Positions 57,176-64,000 of a DNA stretch of 64,000 bases are shown here, piece after piece. The stretch is from Thecaphora thlaspeos (Eukaryota; Basidiomycota; Ustilaginomycetes; Urocystidales; Glomosporiaceae). The notes beneath the pieces were generated by a model that saw only the letters and a list, made by a program, of their open reading frames with translations, ran no database searches and had not been told where the DNA came from. The stretch spans positions 1-64,000 of the forward strand of contig UWYS01000023.1 in assembly GCA_900291925.1 (NCBI GenBank), written 5' to 3'. The position numbers were made by a program, and so were the translations under genes. Every line of letters begins with the position of its first letter. Positions within the stretch are counted from its first letter, which is position 1.

Positions 57176-60100
57176 TTAGGACGCCCGCAACGCTACAGCC
57201 CTCTGCGCTACCGTGGACGCCTCCAGACCGGGCGCGTGCAGCTCGACGCTAAACAGTGCGTGACTCCTGTCCTCGTTCAGGTAAACTGTGATCGGCACCT
57301 TGCCGTCATTCCTCTTCTTCCCTTGTCCTCCTTCGCCGCCGCCATTTACAGCGTCGGCAGCGATCCACGACAGCCTGCACGTCCTCAGCCCAATCGTGCT
57401 ACCATCGTTGAAGATGAGCGCCGCATCCTCCGTCCACTCCGCGCCCTGCAGCTTCAGACCTTGGACCGCAAACTTGCCCTGCTGCTGCTGCTGCTGGTCC
57501 GAAGTGGCGAGCTTGTGGTCGAGCTCAAGCTCCAGCTTGAGGTTCTCTAGACTGGTCCCGGAACGGTGGGCAACCGCTTGCCTCGTCGCTGTCAAATATG
57601 CTCCCGGGGCGAAGAGCAGGCCAAGCGTGACCTGGAAAGCGTCGAAGCGATCCTCTTTCGTGATCCGCTCCAGCTGCTCCAGCCGCGCCCGCAGGTCGAC
57701 AATCCAGATGGCCAACAACATCGCCTTCGGCACAGCGTAGCGTTTCCAGTTGGCCGGGATCGTCCCCTTTGGCAGCTCGGTCAGCAGCATGCGGTTGTGG
57801 TTCGTCTGCCGCGCTTCGCCGTCGCAGACGGCGATGACCGCCTCGAGGTCCTCCTGCACCGTCGCGAGCAGGGCGGCGCCCGACCGGTGCTCGCGCGCCC
57901 AGAAGCGGTAGAGCGGATCGCTGATGCTGTTGGCGTCCTTGCGCAGGCTCGAGACTTTCGCTGGCAACGTCCTGAGCCAGGCGACGGCGTTAGCGCGCAA
58001 GCCCTTCATCCAGGCCGGCTGGACCGAGGCGCTGACCGCCGCTACCGCCCCCGAACCGGCTCCGCCCCACGAGGCCGCGGAGCTCGCGCCCGCCGTGCCG
58101 GCGCCGCCGCCGCCCACCTTGTCGTCATCATCGTCGTCGTCGGCCAGCTGCTTCATCTTGACTAGCTTAATGAGCAAGGCGGTGCCCTGGGCGGCGGCGA
58201 TCACCTTTTCGGCGCTCGGCGGCAGCGCGAGCCACTGCGGCGGCTGCTGCTCGGGCAGCGCGTGCACCCACGAGATGAAGCTGTCCATCTTGGTCCCCTC
58301 GGGAGCGATCAGCGGATCCTTGTCGTCCTTGACCAGCGCAAAGCCGCTCTCGTAAGCAGCGGGCGAGAAAAGCTCGTCGACGAACGAGTCGAGAAGCGTC
58401 TGGTCGGGGACGTTGTCGATCTTGCCGCCGTAGACGCTCTGCTTGAGCAGCGTCCGGATCGCGTCCCACGGTATGCTAGCCGGATCGATGTTGGCGCGCC
58501 CCTTGGCGATCTGCATCACCCAGCCCTCGATCGTGTCGAGGGCCGTCTCGGCGTCCGAGTCGTTGAACTCGAACGGCTTCGACCAGCCGAGCGGCGTGTA
58601 GCGGAGGCGTTCGGTCAGCGTGGCGTGGAAGAAAGCGAGCAGGAAAAAGAGGCGCGGCGTCTCGGCAGGCCCGCGCTGGAGCCGGCTTGGGGCGATGCCG
58701 CGCAGGCTGTCGAGCATGCTGGCGCGGATGCCCGGCGGCGGCTCATTCATCAGAATCCGCGAGGCCCGGAGGAAGTTGACCGGAATCGATGGGCTCGTCT
58801 CGCAGGTGAGGAAGAGGCGGAAGTTGCGATTGGGGCTGAGGCTGTGCATCTTCTTCTCGAGCTGCGACAGCCAGCTCGGCGCCAGGTGGACGTTCTTGAG
58901 CAGTACCCAATTGCCCGTCCGGGCGCCGGCGGTGATGGCGTGGTCAGCCAGCGCGAAGCCTTCCTGCGAGCCCATCGCGACCGGCGTGCACCGCGCCCCC
59001 ACGAGCTTGACCAGGTTGTCGACGCGGTAGCTCGCGTCGTAGCCGGGCACCGAGCACAGCGCGATCGGCGTGCTCGCGTCGACCTCCTCGACGATCTGTC
59101 CTAGGTCGTAGCCCGGCTCGCCCAGGACGTCCTGGCCGAAGACGTGTGCGGTGAAGGCGGCCATCGCCTGGACGATGCGGTCCGGGCGCAGGCACTTGAC
59201 GACTAGCATCTTGCGGACCATGTCGAACAGCTCTCCGGCAAGGCCGGCCGACTCGCCTTCTGCCACAGTCCAGAAGCGCGGCACCACCGTTTCGGGACTG
59301 TTGGACTGGAGGAAGACGAGCCACTCGTCGGCGTACGCCTCCATGTGCTCTTCGATCGGGCGGAAGAAGGCAAGCTTTTTGAAGGCCTGAATCCGCGCCA
59401 GCTGGTCGGCGTCGAGCATCGCCTCGAGATTGCCATCGCCTCCCCGGCGCGCGCTGCCTCCGTCGTTGTCGTCGGCTTCGCCATCGGCACTCGAGCTGCC
59501 GCCGCCGACCTGGACGCCGACGCTGCCGCCTTCCAGCAGGAACTCGTACTCATCGCCCTCGAGCGTCTCGGCCGCACCGCCCTCGCGCGCCTTGATCTGG
59601 GCCAGCAGCATCGCCAGCATGATGTGGTCGTGGTGGGCCAGCGCCTTGCTGGTGCGGCGGAAGACGACAAGGAAAAGATCGCGCATCAGGATCTCGAGCC
59701 GCTGCTTGGGGTCCCTGACGCCGTCGAGGTGCGGGTTGCGGCGGAGGATGTAGTCGAAGATGTCGAGGAAGAAGCGCAGCGAGAACTGATAGAAGTGCGA
59801 GATAAGGTTGAGTTGGTCGAGCACGAAGAAGACCGAACTGCACGCCTTGGCGAGAGGGACGTACTCGGCCGTCACCTGCTCGACCTCGTGCATCACGGCC
59901 TCGGTCTCCTCAACCTTACACGTCACCTCGGCGGCCTCCTTCTTGAGCGTCTCGAGCGTGTCGATGACATGGTCGTCGTCGAGGATGTTGCCCTTGGACT
60001 CGTTGAGCGCCGTCAACAGCGACCGCTCGAGGTGGCGCAGTCGCAGCCGGAACTCGCCCTGCAGCTTCATCAGGTCGGTCCGCTTCTTGTCCGTATCTGG

Positions 60101-61960
60101 TCGCTCGACCTTGAGAACCTGGTCGAGCGATTGGCTCTGCAGGCTCCCGCGCGTCATGGTGAAGTTGACGAAAGTGACGCGGCTGCAGATGTCGGGTGAG
60201 AACTCGACCGACGGGTCGCGCGTCGAGAGGAACATGTTGAAGGACGGCGAGAAGTCGATGTCCTGGCTGCCGAGGCGGATCAGGACGCGCCCGCCCGTCC
60301 GGCGCAGCTCCTTGTTGAGGACCGGGTTGAGGACGGGATCGAGGTTCTCGACGTCCTGTATCAGGAGCGGGTTGCCGAAGCGCAGTGAGCTCTCGAGCGC
60401 CTTGAGGAAGGCATCGTCGAGGAAGCTCGTCACCGTCAACTTCTGCGCCTTGTACTCGTTGAGGAGGAACGAAGTCGCCTGACCCGACGGGTCGATGATG
60501 AGCGGGTAGCGGTTCCAACGCTTGAGCATGATGGCGTTCTCGGTGCAGAGTGTGTCGGCAGGCAGCGAGCGCGACTGCCACTCTATCCGCTCGTCGGCCG
60601 TCGAGAGGTAGTCGGCAAACGAGAGCTCCGGCTTGAACTTGACGTCGGCCTCGGCCAGGTGGAGGCTCCAGTACTGCCACATCGCCTCGCGGTACTGTTG
60701 GTCGAAGAAGCCGGCGTAGGCGAGCATCGCGGCCGAGAGCAGCGCGTCGCCGACAATGGTGCTCATCTGGTCGTCAAACGTCCGGCTACCCGTCTCCCAG
60801 CGCTCCTGCTCCGACGAGAGACTGCCGAGCAGCTGCATGCTGCGCGAAACGCGGTTCTGGACGCGCTCCATCTCGCCCTTGATGGCCTGGGTCTCGCTAA
60901 TCAGGGCGGCGTACTCGTCCTTGTAGCGTGCGATCTTGGCCTCGAGGTCGGCAATCATATCGACGATCTCCTCGGCCTGGTGCTTTGTGACGTCGGCCTC
61001 GCGCTCGAGCGAATTGACCTCTTCGCGCAGCGGCCCGACGCGATCAAGAATGCCCGAGTATTCGACCTGGGCGATGACCCACTTGGCGAGGGGGCCACAC
61101 GCCTTCGATGCGCGGTTGATCGTTTCGTAGTTGTAGTCAGGCTTGTCGAGGTAGTCGCGGCGCATCTTTTCGCGGATCTGGCGCGTCATCTGGCGGTCGG
61201 TGTCAAAGTTGACGATGGATGCGATGAAATCGTCGCGGCGAATGATGCCCTGTACTGTTTTCCAGCTCTCAATCTTGTGGCCGAGGATGATGCACACCGA
61301 CTCCATAGCGTTCTTGACGGGCAGCGGCGGGTTGGCCATTGAGCGCACCTCTGTTAGGTGCTGCTTCTTGATGTTACTGACCGATGCCTGAGCCTCGCGC
61401 ACCGCCGGCTCAGCCGCGTTGAGATCAGCCAGGACGACTTCCCTGCGCTCGCTGATCTCGAGCTCCTTCTTTTCGAGCACCGCCTGGAGCTGTATGGAGG
61501 CAGACTGCTTCTGCTCTGCCTCCTGCTGGTCCTTGACCATGCTCTGGAGCTTGTCGTTTGCCTCTGCGTTCTTGGCCTCTAGCTGGGTGCGCTTGACGGC
61601 GAGGCTCTTTTGCAGCTCTTCGACCTGGTCGACAGTGGCCTTGAGCTTGTCGAGGCCTACGAGGAGGAAGCGCTGCTGATCCTCGAGCTCTCCTCGCTTC
61701 TGCTGTGAGACCTGGACGTAGTATTCGATGAAGCTGAGGAAGTGGCGGGGCGACTGGTGGTATCTCCTGCCCTGCCGCCTACGTAGGCGCTCTGCAAAGT
61801 TATATACGCTGAAGTGGATGAAGACGAGCGCCTCAATGACGGCGGTGCGGTTTGGGCCGAGGTCGAGGGTATTTGTGAGCTCCGTTGCGACGGTGCGGCA
61901 GGCCTGTGGAGACCAATCTCCCGGCGCCTTGCGGGCGTCATCGACGAGGATGGCATCCAT
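57176..61960 (-). CDS. dyn2: Cytoplasmic dynein heavy chain, C-terminal subunit (Dyn2-type split motor)
   Basis: Single-exon 1594-aa protein from the ATG at 61960 (MDAILVDDARKAPGDWSP). It starts within the end of the AAA4 region (VFIHFSVYNFAERLRRRQ, QSPRHFLSFIEYYV) and then has the stalk: coiled coil 1 (~95-200, VGLDKLKATVDQVEELQ), the microtubule-binding tip (~205-320) and coiled coil 2 (~325-400, DLEAKIARYKDEYAAL). AAA5 follows (PLIIDPSGQA near 487), then AAA6 and the C-terminal domain. AAA1-AAA3 and the cargo tail are absent, and upstream is a divergent eIF2A gene, so this is not a fragment. In Ustilago maydis dynein heavy chain is known to be encoded as two genes, dyn1 and dyn2; this matches dyn2. 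Low-complexity inserts occur at 59411-59545 (Gly/Asp/Ser) and near 58060-58150 (Asp run, Ala/Gly). The frame continues upstream to 62266, but that part is Pro/His-rich leader. Confidence 0.93.
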   Translation of the reverse strand: MDAILVDDARKAPGDWSPQACRTVATELTNTLDLGPNRTAVIEALVFIHFSVYNFAERLRRRQGRRYHQSPRHFLSFIEYYVQVSQQKRGELEDQQRFLLVGLDKLKATVDQVEELQKSLAVKRTQLEAKNAEANDKLQSMVKDQQEAEQKQSASIQLQAVLEKKELEISERREVVLADLNAAEPAVREAQASVSNIKKQHLTEVRSMANPPLPVKNAMESVCIILGHKIESWKTVQGIIRRDDFIASIVNFDTDRQMTRQIREKMRRDYLDKPDYNYETINRASKACGPLAKWVIAQVEYSGILDRVGPLREEVNSLEREADVTKHQAEEIVDMIADLEAKIARYKDEYAALISETQAIKGEMERVQNRVSRSMQLLGSLSSEQERWETGSRTFDDQMSTIVGDALLSAAMLAYAGFFDQQYREAMWQYWSLHLAEADVKFKPELSFADYLSTADERIEWQSRSLPADTLCTENAIMLKRWNRYPLIIDPSGQATSFLLNEYKAQKLTVTSFLDDAFLKALESSLRFGNPLLIQDVENLDPVLNPVLNKELRRTGGRVLIRLGSQDIDFSPSFNMFLSTRDPSVEFSPDICSRVTFVNFTMTRGSLQSQSLDQVLKVERPDTDKKRTDLMKLQGEFRLRLRHLERSLLTALNESKGNILDDDHVIDTLETLKKEAAEVTCKVEETEAVMHEVEQVTAEYVPLAKACSSVFFVLDQLNLISHFYQFSLRFFLDIFDYILRRNPHLDGVRDPKQRLEILMRDLFLVVFRRTSKALAHHDHIMLAMLLAQIKAREGGAAETLEGDEYEFLLEGGSVGVQVGGGSSSADGEADDNDGGSARRGGDGNLEAMLDADQLARIQAFKKLAFFRPIEEHMEAYADEWLVFLQSNSPETVVPRFWTVAEGESAGLAGELFDMVRKMLVVKCLRPDRIVQAMAAFTAHVFGQDVLGEPGYDLGQIVEEVDASTPIALCSVPGYDASYRVDNLVKLVGARCTPVAMGSQEGFALADHAITAGARTGNWVLLKNVHLAPSWLSQLEKKMHSLSPNRNFRLFLTCETSPSIPVNFLRASRILMNEPPPGIRASMLDSLRGIAPSRLQRGPAETPRLFFLLAFFHATLTERLRYTPLGWSKPFEFNDSDAETALDTIEGWVMQIAKGRANIDPASIPWDAIRTLLKQSVYGGKIDNVPDQTLLDSFVDELFSPAAYESGFALVKDDKDPLIAPEGTKMDSFISWVHALPEQQPPQWLALPPSAEKVIAAAQGTALLIKLVKMKQLADDDDDDDKVGGGGAGTAGASSAASWGGAGSGAVAAVSASVQPAWMKGLRANAVAWLRTLPAKVSSLRKDANSISDPLYRFWAREHRSGAALLATVQEDLEAVIAVCDGEARQTNHNRMLLTELPKGTIPANWKRYAVPKAMLLAIWIVDLRARLEQLERITKEDRFDAFQVTLGLLFAPGAYLTATRQAVAHRSGTSLENLKLELELDHKLATSDQQQQQQGKFAVQGLKLQGAEWTEDAALIFNDGSTIGLRTCRLSWIAADAVNGGGEGGQGKKRNDGKVPITVYLNEDRSHALFSVELHAPGLEASTVAQRAVALRAS

Positions 61961-62894
61961 AGTGGTGGGACGAGCGGTTGGAGGGGCGTGAGGAAGGTGG
62001 TGGTGGTGGTGGTGGGGCGGGGGCGAGGCTGGGCAATGGCTGGGCAATGGCTGGGCGATGGCTGGCAGCAGCCTTTGCGCGCGCCGAGCAGCGGTGTTGT
62101 CGGCGTGTAGCGGTAGAGGAGGTCGGAAAAGGCGGGACGACAGATAAATGGAGGTAGGGTGGGTGGTGGTGGAGTCGACGAGAGCCGTTGGACGCCAACA
62201 TGCGCTGGCTTGAGCGTTCCTCTGTGGGCCCTGCCAGACCAGACCAACAGGCGGGCTTCGGCACACGCGTCAAGTGTGTGTGTGATGCTCTCCGGCCGCC
62301 GCCCTGTGGCAGGCGTCGGTGGGGCACTTTCTTTCGTACGGCTCGACGTGATCGAAGCACCGGGGGCGAGGAAATTCCAGCACTTTTTAGGCGTTGGTAC
62401 AGTAGCCTGGCTTTGGCTAGGCACAGCACGGCGTGTTCGGCACCGCAAACGCTCCGGCGACCCTTTGGACATCTTGGAAGGCGGCCGTAGGCGCAGGCAG
62501 AGGAGGCGACAAGGCGCGAGCCACGCCATCCTCTCCTCGTCACCTCACCTCCGTCATCCTCACCATCCTCCTCGCCACCTTCGCCGTCCTCCTTTGCCCT
62601 TTCCTGGCTTCGACCTTCCGGCTTCTCCGCTCTTTTCCTTCGGCTTCCGCTTCTTCTCATCCTCAGCTCGGCACATTGCTCTCCGCCGCAATCACTCCTT
62701 CCGTCTCGACGACCGGAGCAGCCTCGCCATCGAGAATCGCCTTCACTGGTCGCTTTCTCTGCCCCCCCCCCGCCATCGTCCCAACTAAAAAGAGCCAAGC
62801 CTCGTCTCCTCAGTGTCAGGCCTGCCTTCTCTGCCGTCTCCGAGCCATTCGCCAACGCCTACCGGCATCGCCCTAGAGTAGCATATTACCCACG
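61961..62894. promoter_or_regulatory. Divergent dyn2 / eIF2A promoter region
   Basis: 934 bases between divergent start codons. Near dyn2 there are CCACCA/GGTGGT tracts and four tandem GGCTGGGCAATGGCT-like units (about 62028-62065); near eIF2A there is a CT-rich leader with a poly-C run at 62763-62772. ORFs in it are not gene-like. Confidence 0.5.
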
Positions 62895-64000
62895 ATGGCG
62901 ACCCCAGTCCAGCCAGAGCAGCAGCATGATGCGGCCACCCAGTGGGCTTGTAAGTCTCGCCCACCGGACACGTCTTCCTGCTGGCTCGTTCTCAAACTAA
63001 CCTGCTGCCAACCCTCCTTGCCCTTCCCCCTTCCCCCTTCCCCCTTCCCCTTCCGCCCGCTAGACCGAGCACAAAAGTCAATCGGACTCAACACCGGCTC
63101 GCCCACCTACACTTCCGTCAGCGGCTTTGACCAGGTCGAGGGCACCACAAGAGTCTTCCAATACAGCCCGGACGGCAGCACCTTTGCCGCCGCCATGGAC
63201 GAACTGACGCGCCTCGTTGACACCCGCGAGGCCAACGTCTCCGCCGTCAAGCGCGACCTCGCCGTCCCCCACGTCGTCGACCTCCGTTTCTCTCCAAAGG
63301 GCAGCTTCCTCAGCACCTTTGAGCGCCCCGTCAAGCTCGAAGACGGCAGCGGCTCAAAGAACCTCAAGATCTGGGACACCGAGACGGGCCAGGAGCTCGC
63401 CAGCTTCGAGCGCAAGGCGCAGGAGGGCTGCTTCTTCCAGTTCACCGCCAACGAGGCTTACTGCATCCGTCAGGTCAGCACCGAGCTGCAGGTCTTCGAT
63501 CCGCGCGCCATTAGCGAAAAGGGCATCATCGGCCGCCTCAGGCTCGAAGGGATGACCAGCTTTGAGGTCGGTCCCGGCGACCGACCCAGCATCGCCGTTT
63601 TCTGCGGCGAAAAGAAGGGCGCCCCTGCCTCGGTCCGCATCTACCCGCTCTCGGCGCTCATCCCCACGCCGGACGATACGCCGGCACCCGTTTCGCAAAA
63701 GACCTTCTTCAAGGCCGACAAGATCCAGATGAAGTGGAACAACGCCGGCACCGGCCTCCTCTTCATGACGTCGACCGATCACGACAAGACGGGCAAGTCG
63801 TACTACGGCGAGACCAACCTGTACATGATGTCGGTCCACGGCGACTTCGACTGCCGCGTCGGCCTCGACAAGGAGGGCCCGATTCACGACTTTGAGTGGA
63901 ACCCCAACGGCAAGGAGTTTATCGTCATCTATGGCTACATGCCCGCCAAGGCGGTGCTCTTCTCGCACCGCGTCAACGTGATTCAGGAACTCGGCACGCA
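62895..64000 (+). CDS. eIF2A: Eukaryotic translation initiation factor 2A (3' partial)
   Basis: Exon 1 is 62895-62949, exon 2 starts at 63064 and is still open at the window end. The 114-base intron (GTAAGT donor, CCGCTAG acceptor, with a CCCCTT repeat tract at 63021-63053) splits a Tyr codon and yields MATPVQPEQQ...WAY-RAQKSIGLNTG. The protein shows WD-type beta-propeller sequence and family landmarks: FQYSPDGSTFAAAMD, LKIWDTETGQEL, SYYGETNLYMM and LDKEGPIHDFEWNPNGKEF followed by IYGYMPAKAVLF. At least 330 residues are present; the C-terminal part is missing. eIF2A is a GTP-independent Met-tRNA-binding factor used in alternative or stress-related initiation. Family call is firm. Confidence 0.93.
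   Translation, partial: MATPVQPEQQHDAATQWACKSRPPDTSSCWLVLKLTCCQPSLPFPLPPSPFPFRPLDRAQKSIGLNTGSPTYTSVSGFDQVEGTTRVFQYSPDGSTFAAAMDELTRLVDTREANVSAVKRDLAVPHVVDLRFSPKGSFLSTFERPVKLEDGSGSKNLKIWDTETGQELASFERKAQEGCFFQFTANEAYCIRQVSTELQVFDPRAISEKGIIGRLRLEGMTSFEVGPGDRPSIAVFCGEKKGAPASVRIYPLSALIPTPDDTPAPVSQKTFFKADKIQMKWNNAGTGLLFMTSTDHDKTGKSYYGETNLYMMSVHGDFDCRVGLDKEGPIHDFEWNPNGKEFIVIYGYMPAKAVLFSHRVNVIQELGT

Noticed and set aside
1..64000. tRNA, rRNA and transposase genes
   Set aside because: I scanned for tRNA B-box-like GGTTCGA contexts and for transposase or reverse-transcriptase motifs and found no convincing case; isolated GTTCGA matches lacked a cloverleaf context.

Overview
This 64 kb window is nuclear DNA from a basidiomycete fungus, most likely a smut-type member of the Ustilaginomycotina. 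It is GC-rich, codons end mostly in C or G, and introns are few and mostly about 80-210 bases with GT..AG ends. The strongest placement clue is a complete gene for only the C-terminal part of cytoplasmic dynein heavy chain (57176-61960); Ustilago maydis is known to encode this motor as two polypeptides, Dyn1 and Dyn2. Genus and species cannot be told from the window.

Layout, left to right. A cut-off EAF6-like gene (+), a TauD-type dioxygenase (+), a small membrane protein (-) divergent from a secreted or membrane Ser/Thr-rich protein (+), the ERD2 HDEL receptor (-, 3 exons), a diacylglycerol/sphingoid kinase-like gene (+, 2 exons), a broken linoleate diol synthase (Ppo) gene (-, 10.3-14.8 kb), palC (-), a GH5 exo-glucanase (-, 2 exons), and a 2.4 kb gap. 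Then pinin (-) and the P4-ATPase DRS2 (+) share a divergent promoter. The stretch 29.5-36.9 kb is an accessory island with two paralogous four-exon genes for a small, predicted secreted helical protein, a 93-bp inverted repeat and a ~2 kb segmental duplication. After it come a very long Obg/MTG2-type GTPase (+), a candidate 89-residue three-exon secreted peptide (-), KRI1 (-) divergent from UTP20 (+), an orphan exon-like ORF, a small conserved-looking membrane protein (+), dyn2 (-), and the 5' part of eIF2A (+), which runs off the end.

Functional themes. Most genes are housekeeping: ribosome biogenesis (KRI1 and UTP20 head to head; the mitochondrial GTPase), chromatin and RNA (EAF6, pinin), and secretion and endomembranes (ERD2, DRS2, palC, dyn2). 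The parts that deserve attention are the secreted-protein pair with its conserved 24-nt microexon and duplicated TATA-box promoter, the start-codon loss in one copy, the decayed Ppo gene among intact neighbours, the fused and internally expanded Obg GTPase, and the split dynein. No rRNA, tRNA, CRISPR array or recognisable transposase was seen. Gene structures were deduced by eye from splice signals and family resemblance, without database searches.
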